Source: JAVVHH01 sp964657565
GTDB lineage: Bacteria > Pseudomonadota > Alphaproteobacteria > Acetobacterales > Acetobacteraceae
Direction of reading: 5' to 3'
Assembly (NCBI GenBank): GCA_964657565.1
Contig: CAZZVQ010000010.1
Coordinates: forward strand, 12,999-76,998
DNA: 64,000 nucleotides
The notes beneath the pieces are model-generated. The model made no database searches, was not told where the DNA came from, and worked only from the letters and a program-made list of their open reading frames with translations. The position numbers and the translations under genes were made by a program. This document shows positions 1 to 8,826 of this stretch, one piece after another. Numbering within the stretch: position 1 is the first letter of the stretch; each line of letters opens with the position of its first letter.

Positions 1-1683
1 GGGATCGGGGCCGACGCCAATGTATCGGCAAGCGGCACGCTGTTCGGCGTCGCCCAGGAGGTCGATAGTGGCGACGGCGTCGGCGTGGATTACGCCCGCG
101 TGTTCGGCGGCAGCTATCAATCCCTGGCCGGCGGCGCCGGCGGCGCGCTGAACGGCGCGAAATCGACGTTGCAACGCTGGGCGTTCTCGATCGGCGGTAC
201 GGCGGCGCACGAGGCCGGGCACACGTTCGGCCTGCAGCACAACGACGACTTCTTCCAGAACTCTCCCAACTGCGGAGACGGCACTGACGAAACCAAACCG
301 GGCGAGGATGCGCTGACCCGGCACCTGATGGCGAGTGGCTGTCATTTCACCGATGAGCAGCGGGCGGGGTTCCGGCGCCATTTCAGCGATGCGACGTTCA
401 GCATCCTGGCCGCCAACATCGGCCTCACGCTGGAGACGATCCACAACTGGGACCTGGTCAACCCGAACAGTGGCGCTGCCTCGAAAGTTCGTTTCGATGT
501 TCTCAGCCCGGCGACCAGCTTGACGTTGACGTGGTCGTACAATGGCGGGCTGAGCCCGTGGACCGCTCCCGTCGTCACCGGGCCGCTCGGCACGACGACC
601 TTCCAGGGCACCGTGTTCAATCGCTTCCAAGTCACCTGGTCGGTGGCCAAGGCATGGAACAACGGCTCGCCGGGTGTGGTGCCGGGTGGCGCGGAGTTTC
701 ACGTCGGCGCGGCGTTCTCCGGGGTCGATTTCTCGGTGCCCAACCCGATCGTGGTCGCCAAGATCGCCCTGCTCGACAGCGGCGGAACGCCGCTGACGCT
801 GCAGCCGCGGATGCCGGGCTACGACGCGGGCGCGCTCGACGTCGCGTCAGGTGATTTCGGTTTCAAATTCTTCAACGTCGATAACCCCGCCCGGCCGCTG
901 CAGATCAGGAACCTGGTGATCACGCAGGTGCCGCGGATCGTTGCCATCGAGGCGATGGTCTCGGGCGGCGCGCTTCGATCCTGGCAGGACCTGCCGATCG
1001 TGCCCTGGAGCCTGTCTCGCGAGGCGCTCTGTGCCGCCCAGAAGGGCGACTGCATCGCGACGCTGAGCGCCAGGCCACAACCAGTTTCGGTCAGTAAGCT
1101 CGGCCGCGGCCGGCACATCGCCGAACAATTCGACGGCAGGTGCCAAGAGGCGAACCCGGCGGGGCCGCGCGACAGCACCGGCAATCCGGACGTGAACACC
1201 TGCCCGACCAAGGGCTTCAGCTTGGATCTGTTCCCGTCGACGATGGTCTATGTCACCGCCTCGGTGATCGACCCCGCCGCCAAGCATTGGAACCCGGCAA
1301 CCAAGACGTTCATAACCGGCCCCGTGGAGACCCGCCTGTTCTACCAATTCGCCGGCCGGCATCCGGATTTGAACCGCAACGGGGTCGACGACTACATCGA
1401 CATTGCCCTCAAAACCTCGCACGATGAGAACAAGGACGGGGTGCCGGACGACGCTCGCACGTGCAGCAAGCCGCTTTCCGATCTGGAGGCGGCAGAACTG
1501 CAGGAGAGGAACCAGCGTCTGCTGTTGGGCGATTATGAGCGCCGGCAGGGACGACAGGACGGAGCCTCACCACGGGCGGCCATGCTGAAAGCGGCGGCGG
1601 CCCGTGAGGCGGCATGGAAGGCGTTTGGCACATGCGAGGAGCGTCAAGGCGTGCGCGTTCAGGCGGCAAGCGTGCTTCAGTGA
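1..1683 (+). CDS. Secreted metzincin-type zinc metalloprotease, 5' end outside window
   Basis: The frame is open to base 1, so the N-terminus (signal peptide, any propeptide) lies outside the window; the first in-window GTG (85) is probably not the true start. The zinc site HEAGHTFGLQH at nt 208-240 matches the metzincin HExxHxxGxxH signature, and LMASG about 40 residues later fits the Met-turn. The following ~300 residues look like beta-rich accessory domains. Near the C-terminus DLNRNGVDDYIDI and DENKDGVPDD resemble thrombospondin-type-3 or dockerin-like calcium loops. I infer an extracellular or surface endopeptidase of unknown substrate. The stop overlaps the start of the next small gene by 4 bases. 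Confidence 0.85.
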   Translation, partial: GIGADANVSASGTLFGVAQEVDSGDGVGVDYARVFGGSYQSLAGGAGGALNGAKSTLQRWAFSIGGTAAHEAGHTFGLQHNDDFFQNSPNCGDGTDETKPGEDALTRHLMASGCHFTDEQRAGFRRHFSDATFSILAANIGLTLETIHNWDLVNPNSGAASKVRFDVLSPATSLTLTWSYNGGLSPWTAPVVTGPLGTTTFQGTVFNRFQVTWSVAKAWNNGSPGVVPGGAEFHVGAAFSGVDFSVPNPIVVAKIALLDSGGTPLTLQPRMPGYDAGALDVASGDFGFKFFNVDNPARPLQIRNLVITQVPRIVAIEAMVSGGALRSWQDLPIVPWSLSREALCAAQKGDCIATLSARPQPVSVSKLGRGRHIAEQFDGRCQEANPAGPRDSTGNPDVNTCPTKGFSLDLFPSTMVYVTASVIDPAAKHWNPATKTFITGPVETRLFYQFAGRHPDLNRNGVDDYIDIALKTSHDENKDGVPDDARTCSKPLSDLEAAELQERNQRLLLGDYERRQGRQDGASPRAAMLKAAAAREAAWKAFGTCEERQGVRVQAASVLQ

Positions 1684-1889
1684 ACGGGGTAGCGTTGATA
1701 TGGCTGGTCGCTGGGGTCACGATTGCGGCCCCAGCCCAGGAGCCGGCGGCGCGCAACTACATCGCGCGCAGCCGGGCCGCGTGCGAGGCGATCGACTACA
1801 CCTGCCCCGCTGGTGCCAAGCCGTTTCAGGACGACACCGGCTGCGGCTGCGAGACCCCGAGCCCGCCGCCCGACGCTCACCGGCGGTAA
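1680..1889 (+). CDS. Small secreted Cys-rich protein
   Basis: This 69-residue protein starts at GTG 1680, which overlaps the protease stop as GTGA, the usual sign of translational coupling. An ATG at 1614 in the same frame lies deep inside the protease gene and is less likely. Residues 1-20 form a hydrophobic signal-like segment ending near APAQ. The mature part has five cysteines, in AACEAIDYTCPAG and TGCGCE, a spacing seen in short disulphide-rich extracellular modules. Coupling to the protease suggests an inhibitor, propeptide-like partner or co-secreted factor, but that is inference. The last 13 bases overlap the convergent FGE-like gene. Confidence 0.6.
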   Translation: MNGVALIWLVAGVTIAAPAQEPAARNYIARSRAACEAIDYTCPAGAKPFQDDTGCGCETPSPPPDAHRR

Positions 1890-2701
1890 CGCGGCCCGGT
1901 CTCTGCCGGAAGCAGGCCGGTCTCGGCGAAGATCGCGGTGCGGAAGCCGATGTTCCTGGACCAGTCGCCGTAGCGGTAGAGCATGCGCCGCTCCGGCGGC
2001 GGCGGTGGCTCGTCGCTGTCGCGCTCGATGTCGGGATCGTCCAGGAGCGTCGCCGGCGAGATCGCGAGCGCCTCGTCGTCGTCGGGTTCGGGGTAGCCGA
2101 TCCACTCCCTGCCGCAGCCGCCCCAGAGCGCTTCGATCGCGCCGGGCATCAGTTGCTGGGCGGCCGCCCAGATGTTCTGCGCGGGCAATTGCTTGCCCAT
2201 CCATGCGGCGCACGCCATCGCGTTGCCGGCGGTGAGCCGGGTCACGGGCCGGGTCTCGTCGTCTTGGCCGACGATCCGGGCGGGATCGCTCGGCCTGGCG
2301 CCGGCTAGCGCCAGGTAGCCGGCATACTGCCAGATCGCGACGGGCCGAAGAGCCAGCCAGGCGAGGGACGGCGTCCAGCGCCGGATCGCATCGGGGTGCC
2401 AGTCCGGCTCGGGGGGCGCGCGTGGCAGCAGCAGCATCGCCGCGACCTCCACGGTATCGAACCAGAGCTGCCCCGCCTCGGGCGCCTCGGGCGGCAGCGG
2501 ACCCAGCCACGCCATGCGGCCCTGCCAGGGACCCTCGGCGGTGGGCACGGCGCAGCTCCCGTGTTCCGCGAAGTGCGCGAGCAGGTCGGCGTCGAACGGC
2601 TGCACCGCCCGCAGCGCCGCGGCTAGCCGTGCCGCGGCGCCGGAATCCCGGGCGCGCAGGTGATCGATGTAACGGTCCGCCAGACTCACTCGACCACTCA
2701 C
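1877..2701 (-). CDS. Degenerate FGE/SUMF1-like domain protein
   Basis: The 274-residue protein has several landmarks of the formylglycine-generating-enzyme (sulfatase-modifying factor) fold in order: LALRPVAIWQYAGYLALA (like the family's PVTNAQY segment), RPVTRLTAGNAMACAAWMGK (like PVVNVSWEDAxAYCxWLGKRLP), REWIGYPEP (like the WEW motif) and a terminal NIGFRTAI (like GFR). The similarity is weak, the protein is short, and catalytic cysteines cannot be assigned. The start ATG overlaps the stop of the upstream DUF4157 toxin-like gene as ATGA, so the two are almost certainly co-translated. A role as toxin partner, modifier or immunity protein is possible but unproven. Confidence 0.6.
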   Translation of the reverse strand: MSGRVSLADRYIDHLRARDSGAAARLAAALRAVQPFDADLLAHFAEHGSCAVPTAEGPWQGRMAWLGPLPPEAPEAGQLWFDTVEVAAMLLLPRAPPEPDWHPDAIRRWTPSLAWLALRPVAIWQYAGYLALAGARPSDPARIVGQDDETRPVTRLTAGNAMACAAWMGKQLPAQNIWAAAQQLMPGAIEALWGGCGREWIGYPEPDDDEALAISPATLLDDPDIERDSDEPPPPPERRMLYRYGDWSRNIGFRTAIFAETGLLPAETGPRYRR

Positions 2702-5700
2702 TCGACCTCTCCGGGCGGCACCGTCGCCGGTTTGACCGGCCGGACCGCCGGCTGTTCCAACCGGCCCATCAGCGGGAACTTGGCCTTGCTGTCGACCAGG
2801 TTGCCCTGGTTGGCGGTGCGGAACAGCGCGGCCTCCTCATAGGTGTTGGGCTCCGCAAGCTTCTGATAGATCACCTGCCCCTTGCTGCCGCCCGTCACCA
2901 ACTCGCCAGTGTCGAGCTTGCGGATGGCGTATTTGCGCAGCTGGAAACGCGCCCGCTGATCGACCGGCAGCAGGTCCTTGGCGTCGTGCACCGCGATCGG
3001 CACTTGCTTCAACCCGGCGCGCTGCGCCGCCAGCAGGCGCCGGTTGTCGATGCTGACCTTGGTGCCGTCCGCCAACTCGACGACCTCCAGCGGATTGCCC
3101 CTCCAACCGCCGGTCTTCATGCTGTTCACCAGGTCGTCGAGCGGCTGGCCCTCGCCGGTCTCCGCCATCACATCCTTCTGGCTGAACCGCAGCGTCGTCG
3201 GCGCGACCTCGTCGCCGATCAGCGCCACCGGCGGCTTGATGACGCCGTTCTCCTCCGGCGGGTAATACAGCAGCAGGTTGCGGCCGGGCTTGATGGTGCC
3301 GAGCTCGCCCTTGATCGACAGCGACAGCATCCCGGCGCTGAGCGCCGCCTGCGAGAGCAGCAGCAGCTTGGCGCGATCCTTGGCCGAGCGGGTGCCGCTG
3401 CCCGCCTCGATCGCGTCGAGCTGCTTGGCCGTCTCGACGGTCAGCGCCACGCCGGTCACCACGTCGGCGGCGATCTTGGTGCCGACCATCGGGACGAAGA
3501 TCCGGTCCGCCATCACGGCCAGCCGCGCCCAATTGCCGGCCCACGGCGTGCCGGCCTTGATCGCGCCGCCGGCGACCGCGACGATGCGCGACGACGACAG
3601 CGCCGCCGCCCCCGCCAGGCTCGCCACGATCTGGGCGATGTCGATCACCGCCTCGGTGGCGCTGAGGTTGCCGTGGCGCCATTTCTCGATCATCTCGGCG
3701 GTGGTGCCCGCCGCGGTGATGATGCCCGATCCGGCCAGCACCCAGGCGCCGGCGACCGCCACCGTCGCGGTGCCGAAGGTGGCCAGCGTCAGGCCGACGA
3801 CCGCCGCCCCGATGCCGATATAGGCGAGGTAGTCGGTCCACTTCTTCTCCGCCGTGGTGCGGAAATTGCCCGCGTCGCCACCGGGGATCTGGTAGTGGAT
3901 GATGCCCTTGGGGAAATGGATGCGCGCATCGAGCTTCTTGAACAGCTCGGGCGGCGGCGATGGCTCGGGGCCGGCGGCGAAGGTGTCCTCGAACGTGTTG
4001 AGCGGGTTGGTCAGGTCCGCCAGGTGCCAGCTGCCGCCGTCCCGCCAGTAATACAGCGCGAGCGGCATCTCGGTGATGCGCCCGCTCTCCTCGAACGGTT
4101 CGTCGGGATGAAACACCGCCTGGATCCGGGTCGGGTGCTTGCTCTCGATCGTGCCGAGCGCCGACTTCGCCGCTTCGAGATACTGCGCGCTGCGGGCTTG
4201 GTCGCGGTGGTCGGGCTGGCGCTTCAGCGCCTCGGCGATCCAGCGATCGAGCCCGTTGACCAGCCGGTTGTAGTCGGTGGTCGCGGCCGCCCATCGGCCC
4301 GCCTTGATCTTGCCCTCCAGCTCCGGGCCGTAGCCGGCCACGCTCGGCGCCTGGGTGACCACCCTGGTCTCATCCAGGCCGGTATAGGGGTTCTTGATCG
4401 TGACGCCGACCGGGTTCGGCCTGACCTGGTTGGCGCCGCTGGTCTCCTTGGCCAGCGCCGCGTAGAACGCCGCCGCCGCCTGCGCGGCCTGGTTCTGCGT
4501 GGCCGCCGAAACGGTCGCGCTCTGTTCGGCGCGCAGCACGATCATCGCCTTGGACAGCGCGAGCCACGCATCGTAGGTCGCCTGGCTGATCAACGCCGCC
4601 GTCACCGCGCTGTGCCGCAGCGACTGCAGGTTGGTCTCGATGCGGTCGAGATCCTGTTCGTAGGTGGCGGTCTGCCGCGGCAAGCTCGACACCGCCACCG
4701 CGTTGGAGGCCGCCTGCATGTCGATCCCGGTGCCCCGGCCCGCGCGCCCGCTCGGGAAGCCCTTGCGCACCGTGGTGTCGAAAATGGTCTGCCCGCCGGC
4801 CACGGCGGGGCCGGCCAGCCGGATATGGTGGTTGCGGTCGCGTTCGGGATCGCTGTCCTGCGGCGACTCGAGCCGGTCGAACACTTCGAGATCGGGCTTG
4901 CCGTCGCCGTCGAGATCGAGCCCGAGGCTGAGGCCGCCCTGCCGCACCACCGACAGCCGGAGCGGACCGGCAAGCTGCAACAGCGCCCCCCGGCCGCTGT
5001 CCGGCACGCCGCCGTCGAGCACCGACAGGCCGAACAGCGCCTGGTTGCCCGCCTGCGGCTGCACGGTCAGGCGGAACTGGTCGCCATAGGCGCCGAGCGT
5101 GACGTCCACGCTGGCGATGCCGCCGACCAGGGCCGGCGCGTTGGCCGCGGCGACCTTGTGCAGCCCGGCCTTCTCGGGCGGGAACTTCACCGCCTGGCTC
5201 TGCCCGGCGACGACGAGCTGGTAGGCGATCTCAGCGCCGGCCACGGTCGGTGGCTGGAGTTCCATGACCGCCGCCTTGCTCGGGATCTCCAGGTCGATCA
5301 GCGTGGGCAGCTTGCCGTCGCTGACCTCGGTGACGATCGGGAACAACGAGCCGCGGTCCGGCGGCTTCGGCAGGGTGAACGTGACGGTCTGCAGCCGGCC
5401 GGACGAGATTTGCCGGACCTTCACCTCCAGCCGCTTCGGCACGTCCTTGTAGACCGGGTCCGCCCAAAGCTCGACCGTCCGCAGGCTGAGCAGCAATTCC
5501 TTGTACTGATCGCCGTCGCCGTCGACCCGGATCTCGATCGTCGTGCCGCCCGGACCGAACCGCATGCTGGAGCGCGGCATCTCGCCGGGCAGGTCGCCCT
5601 GCAACGCGGCGGCCGGGTCGGGCGCCGGGTCGGCCTTCGCGTGGGGATCGAGCACCCAGGCGGCGAAGCCCTCGGACCCGCCGGCGACGCGCCGGAATGC

Positions 5701-6651
5701 CAGATCGTGCCGGCGGCCCTTGCCGGCCTGCGCGCTGACATTGTCCACCAGCCGCAGCTTCTGGGTGCCGTCACCATACAGGTCGAGCGCCACCCCGGTG
5801 TCGATCTGGGTCAGCTTGACCGCGAGCGGCCGCGGTCCGATGTCGCGCCGGAGCGTGGCGACCTTGTTGCGCACGCCGGGTCCCTCGAAGGCGAAGGCGC
5901 CCTTGTAGGTGACGGTCACGGCCAGGTAGTCGACCGCACCATCCTGCGTGTGGTTGAACGAGAGGGTGAAAGTGTCGCCGCCCCAGGTGAGATCGAGGTC
6001 GTCCGGCACCTCCTCCCCGTTGGCGATCCGCTTGCGCTGCAACCGTGGCGGAGCGGCGGCCTGCTGCACCACGTGGGCCAACTCATGCGCGATCAGGTGC
6101 CGACCCGGCGCGGTGCCCGGCGCGTATTCGCCGGCGCCGAAGACGAGGTCGCGGCCGACCGCGTAGGCACGCGCCCGGACGGCGCGCGCCGCGGCGGCAC
6201 CCAGGGCGCCGTCATGCACCCGGACCTGGCTGAAATCATGCCCCAGACGCGGCTCCATGAACGCGCGAACGTCGCGGTCGAGCGGCCGTCCGGCCGACCG
6301 GAGCACCTCCGCCGCGATCGCCGGGACCGCGCCGGGCGCCGGCGGTGGGCCGGGATTGCTCGCGGGCGCGGCAGGCGTCGGGGCGTGCCGCATGTGCATG
6401 ACCCGGTCGGCGACGCGGTCCGCCTGCTCCTCCAACGGCTCGCCGGCGGTGGCGCCCAGCCGCTTGGCCTGGAGCGGGAGACGCCGCTGCGCCGCGAAGA
6501 CTGGCACGGTGGCGTAACTCCACGCAGGCGCGACGCTTTGCGAGGGCGATGCATGCTCCACCGCCTGGACCCGATCGGCACGCCCGGTCGCCGGCCGGTC
6601 GGGGCGAGTCGGAGCACCGGCCGGGGGTCGTTTTGATGGCGGAGCTAACAT
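2698..6651 (-). CDS. DUF4157 polymorphic-toxin-like protein with ParB-like C-terminus
   Basis: About 1317 residues from ATG 6651, which has GGGGAG seven bases upstream; a GTG at 6729 adds 26 residues but lacks a good ribosome site. Residues ~112-197 match DUF4157 (RSAGRPLDRDVRAFMEPRLG, FGAGEYAPGT, then HELAHVVQQ with the HExxH near residue 189). This domain is common in extracellular contractile-injection-system cargo and polymorphic toxins. The middle carries D-x-D-G-D-G stretches (LDLYGDG, VDGDGDQ, LDLDGDGKPDLEVFD) like FG-GAP/calcium loops. A Gly/Ala-rich hydrophobic region (IGIGAAVVGLTLATFGTATV) resembles pre-toxin segments. The last ~150 residues contain DNRRLLAAQRAGLKQVPI, typical of ParB/sulfiredoxin-like nuclease or toxin domains. 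No signal peptide is seen. Toxin function is inference. Confidence 0.8.
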   Translation of the reverse strand: MLAPPSKRPPAGAPTRPDRPATGRADRVQAVEHASPSQSVAPAWSYATVPVFAAQRRLPLQAKRLGATAGEPLEEQADRVADRVMHMRHAPTPAAPASNPGPPPAPGAVPAIAAEVLRSAGRPLDRDVRAFMEPRLGHDFSQVRVHDGALGAAAARAVRARAYAVGRDLVFGAGEYAPGTAPGRHLIAHELAHVVQQAAAPPRLQRKRIANGEEVPDDLDLTWGGDTFTLSFNHTQDGAVDYLAVTVTYKGAFAFEGPGVRNKVATLRRDIGPRPLAVKLTQIDTGVALDLYGDGTQKLRLVDNVSAQAGKGRRHDLAFRRVAGGSEGFAAWVLDPHAKADPAPDPAAALQGDLPGEMPRSSMRFGPGGTTIEIRVDGDGDQYKELLLSLRTVELWADPVYKDVPKRLEVKVRQISSGRLQTVTFTLPKPPDRGSLFPIVTEVSDGKLPTLIDLEIPSKAAVMELQPPTVAGAEIAYQLVVAGQSQAVKFPPEKAGLHKVAAANAPALVGGIASVDVTLGAYGDQFRLTVQPQAGNQALFGLSVLDGGVPDSGRGALLQLAGPLRLSVVRQGGLSLGLDLDGDGKPDLEVFDRLESPQDSDPERDRNHHIRLAGPAVAGGQTIFDTTVRKGFPSGRAGRGTGIDMQAASNAVAVSSLPRQTATYEQDLDRIETNLQSLRHSAVTAALISQATYDAWLALSKAMIVLRAEQSATVSAATQNQAAQAAAAFYAALAKETSGANQVRPNPVGVTIKNPYTGLDETRVVTQAPSVAGYGPELEGKIKAGRWAAATTDYNRLVNGLDRWIAEALKRQPDHRDQARSAQYLEAAKSALGTIESKHPTRIQAVFHPDEPFEESGRITEMPLALYYWRDGGSWHLADLTNPLNTFEDTFAAGPEPSPPPELFKKLDARIHFPKGIIHYQIPGGDAGNFRTTAEKKWTDYLAYIGIGAAVVGLTLATFGTATVAVAGAWVLAGSGIITAAGTTAEMIEKWRHGNLSATEAVIDIAQIVASLAGAAALSSSRIVAVAGGAIKAGTPWAGNWARLAVMADRIFVPMVGTKIAADVVTGVALTVETAKQLDAIEAGSGTRSAKDRAKLLLLSQAALSAGMLSLSIKGELGTIKPGRNLLLYYPPEENGVIKPPVALIGDEVAPTTLRFSQKDVMAETGEGQPLDDLVNSMKTGGWRGNPLEVVELADGTKVSIDNRRLLAAQRAGLKQVPIAVHDAKDLLPVDQRARFQLRKYAIRKLDTGELVTGGSKGQVIYQKLAEPNTYEEAALFRTANQGNLVDSKAKFPLMGRLEQPAVRPVKPATVPPGEVE

Positions 6652-6849
6652 GGCCGCACTCCCCGGGCAGCGGCCGGTCGCGGGGGCCGCCTCGTCGGGC
6701 TTTTCTACCTGCCGATCGCCCCGCCGCACCAGTCCGATTCCATTCGGCAGTAAAATGATTTTGCAACCGAGGACGACCGCAGTCGAAACGAGCGATGATT
6801 GCCCGTCGTCATCGCGAGACGCCTCGCGTGATTGCCGCCGGGGACGCGG

Positions 6850-7992
6850 TTAGCGGGCCGGGCCGCGGATGCTGGCGGGCTGACCCGGCAGCTTCATCGT
6901 TTGCGCCGCCACCAGCTTGCCGCCGTCGATGTGGAAGATCTGCAGGGTCTTGTCGTTGTAGTTGCCAACATAGAGCCACTGGCTATCCGGGCTCCAGGCC
7001 ACGCCCTCCGGGACCGCCCCCAGCTTCGCCTCGCCCGCCAGCGTCAGCCGTTGACCCTCCAGGGCGAACACCTGCAGCACGCCGTCCGGATGGTAGCCCG
7101 GGGCGGCGTGCAGCGCGGAGGAGCCGTTCAGCTGCGGCGAGGCGACCCATTTGCCGTCGGGCGAGATCGCCAGCCCCTCCGGCCCCTGCTCGACCGTGGT
7201 GAAGCCCACGACGCGCGGGTTGGGTCCGGCAGCGTCGATCAGCGCCAGGGTCGTCCGGCTGGCATTGCCGTCGGTCGCGGTATTGGCGGCGACCACGGTG
7301 CGGCCGTCGGGCGTGATGTCCAGATTGTAGACGCCGGGGCCGGTCGGGATGTCCTTGGTCTTGTCGTAGCTGATCGTGTCGCCCTCGATCGCGAGCACGC
7401 CCACCGTGCCGGCCAGGTTCATCGCGACGAAGGCGCGCTTGCCGTCCGGCGTGATCGCGACCGCGGCCGCCTGGTCGGGCAGCGCCACCTCGGCCACCGG
7501 CTTGACGCGGGTGCCGTCGATCCGCAGCAGCGACACGCTCTTGCCGGCCCGGTTGGCCACCAGCGCGAAGCGCCCGTCATGCGCGATCGCCAGGCCGGAG
7601 GGCTGGCGGCCGACCTTGATCGTCTCGAGCAGCTTGGGCGGCTGCGCCGTCAGGTCCAGCACGTGCAGCGTGTCGTCCGGCGCCGCCGCCCAGGTGCCTT
7701 CCTTCTCGGCGGTCGCGATCGAGTTGGCGACCAGGCCCAGCCTGCCGTCCGGCGTGATCTGCAGGTTGGTGGGCGGTCCGAACACGGTGTTGGGCAGCGG
7801 CAGCTGCGCGATGACGGTGGGGTGCGCCGGGTCCGACAGGTCCAGCACCGCCACCGCATCCTTGCCGCCCGGCCCGTTGCGGACGCTAGCCGCCTCGAAG
7901 AACGTCTTGCCGTCGAGCCCGACCAGCAACTGGCTCGGCCCGGCGGCGACCAGAAACGGCGTCGCAGCGGCCAGCAGCAGCATGTTGCGCAT
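6850..7992 (-). CDS. Secreted YVTN/YncE-like beta-propeller protein
   Basis: The protein is 380 residues from ATG 7992, preceded by GGGAGGAC at a good distance. Residues 1-18 (MRNMLLLAAATPFLVAAG) are a signal peptide. Repeats of the type ITPDGRLGLVANS, IAHDGRFALVANRAGK, ITPDGKRAFVAMN, ITPDGRTVVAANT, ISPDGKWVA and WSPDSQWLYVGNY recur about every 45 residues, giving a seven-bladed propeller of the YVTN/lactonase-like type. Such proteins are periplasmic; the ligand or enzymatic role cannot be deduced. It is transcribed alone, with a scaffold gap just upstream that may hide part of its promoter. Confidence 0.8.
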   Translation of the reverse strand: MRNMLLLAAATPFLVAAGPSQLLVGLDGKTFFEAASVRNGPGGKDAVAVLDLSDPAHPTVIAQLPLPNTVFGPPTNLQITPDGRLGLVANSIATAEKEGTWAAAPDDTLHVLDLTAQPPKLLETIKVGRQPSGLAIAHDGRFALVANRAGKSVSLLRIDGTRVKPVAEVALPDQAAAVAITPDGKRAFVAMNLAGTVGVLAIEGDTISYDKTKDIPTGPGVYNLDITPDGRTVVAANTATDGNASRTTLALIDAAGPNPRVVGFTTVEQGPEGLAISPDGKWVASPQLNGSSALHAAPGYHPDGVLQVFALEGQRLTLAGEAKLGAVPEGVAWSPDSQWLYVGNYNDKTLQIFHIDGGKLVAAQTMKLPGQPASIRGPAR

Positions 7993-8038
7993 CGTAGTCC
8001 TCCCGTTGATCTTGGAAGGCACAATGACGGGGCCCCGG

Positions 8039-8048
8039 NNNNNNNNNN
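8039..8048. other. Scaffold gap (10 N)
   Basis: Ten unknown bases join two contigs between the beta-propeller gene and a palindromic repeat. The flanks do not overlap, so the true gap length is unknown. The position next to a repeat suggests the assembler broke on repeated sequence. Confidence 0.95.
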
Positions 8049-8067
8049 GCAAACGGCCCACAAGCTC

Positions 8068-8154
8068 GTCACCCGCGGACTTGATCCGCGGGTCCACGGT
8101 GCCGAAAGGACCGCGCTGCTTGCCCTGGGCCCCCGGGTCAAGCCCGGGGGTGAC
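8068..8154. repeat. GTCA...TGAC palindromic repeat, family R1, copy 1
   Basis: An 87-base element bounded by GTCA and TGAC has two internal palindromes: CCGCGGACTTGATCCGCGG and CCCCCGGGTCAAGCCCGGGG. The same design recurs at 25793-25885 and 51977-52062, and a half-length form at 17864-17892. It lies behind the GST gene (minus strand) and could act as a bidirectional hairpin terminator or transcript stabiliser. Confidence 0.85.
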
Positions 8155-8190
8155 GGCTTGAAGAAGATTGTGTCAATTGAAGCGATACGC

Positions 8191-8826
8191 TCAGACCACC
8201 CGATCGCTGATCTTTTGTGCGACCGGGGTTGTCGCCACGAAGGACGGGCGCGTCTCCATGCGGTCGCTGTAGCGGGCCAAGCCGGGGTGCCATTCGCGCC
8301 AGGGCAGGTCGGGGAAGCGCACGTCGAGGTATTTGACGACGGTGCCGGTCACGATGTCGGCCAGCCCGAACCGGTCGCCGACCACGAACTCGCGGTCGCC
8401 GGTCCAACTCGCCAGCGCCTTCAGCCCGCCCTCGACCTTGCGCATCTGCCGGGCGATCCAAGGCTGGCTCTGCTCCGCCTCCGGCCGATGCCGCTCCCAG
8501 AACATCAGCACGCACGCATCGCACACGCCGTCGCCGACCACCTCCACCTTGCGCGCGAACAGCCGGTCGTCGAGCTCGTCCGGCAGCATCGTCGGCTGCG
8601 GGAACTTGGCCTCGATCCATTCGAGGATGTAGCGGGACTCGTAGATGCCCTCGCCGTCCTCGGTGATCAGCACCGGCAGCTTCTCCAGCGGGTTGTAGCG
8701 CGGCGTGGCGGTGGTGCTGTCCCAGGGCACCTCGGTGCGCAGCTCGAACGGAATGCCCTTCTCGGCCAGCGCGATGCGCACCTTGCGGGCGTAGGGGCTT
8801 GGGGTCGCGCTAATCACTTGCAGCAT
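8191..8826 (-). CDS. Glutathione S-transferase family protein
   Basis: The protein is 211 residues. The N-terminal thioredoxin-fold begins MLQVISATPSPYARKVRIAL, with PSPYARKV as the usual active-site segment. LEKLPVLITEDG carries the cis-Pro motif and IYESRYILEWIE the glutathione gamma-glutamyl contact. The C-terminal helical domain includes VVGDRFGLADIVTGTV, the N-capping region of GSTs. ATG overlaps the stop of the upstream permease gene (TGATG), so the two form an operon. Cytoplasmic; the conjugation or isomerisation substrate is unknown. Confidence 0.88.
   Translation of the reverse strand: MLQVISATPSPYARKVRIALAEKGIPFELRTEVPWDSTTATPRYNPLEKLPVLITEDGEGIYESRYILEWIEAKFPQPTMLPDELDDRLFARKVEVVGDGVCDACVLMFWERHRPEAEQSQPWIARQMRKVEGGLKALASWTGDREFVVGDRFGLADIVTGTVVKYLDVRFPDLPWREWHPGLARYSDRMETRPSFVATTPVAQKISDRVV

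Noticed and set aside
2422..6636. A 1404-codon open frame on the plus strand opposite the toxin-like gene
   Set aside because: It is made of Arg/Ala/Gly/Pro-rich sequence with no domain, typical of antisense frames in high-GC DNA. The minus-strand frame has clear domains.
1877..6651. A complete contractile injection system in the window
   Set aside because: Only a cargo-like DUF4157 protein and its partner are present. No sheath, tube, baseplate or AAA+ gene was found on either strand.
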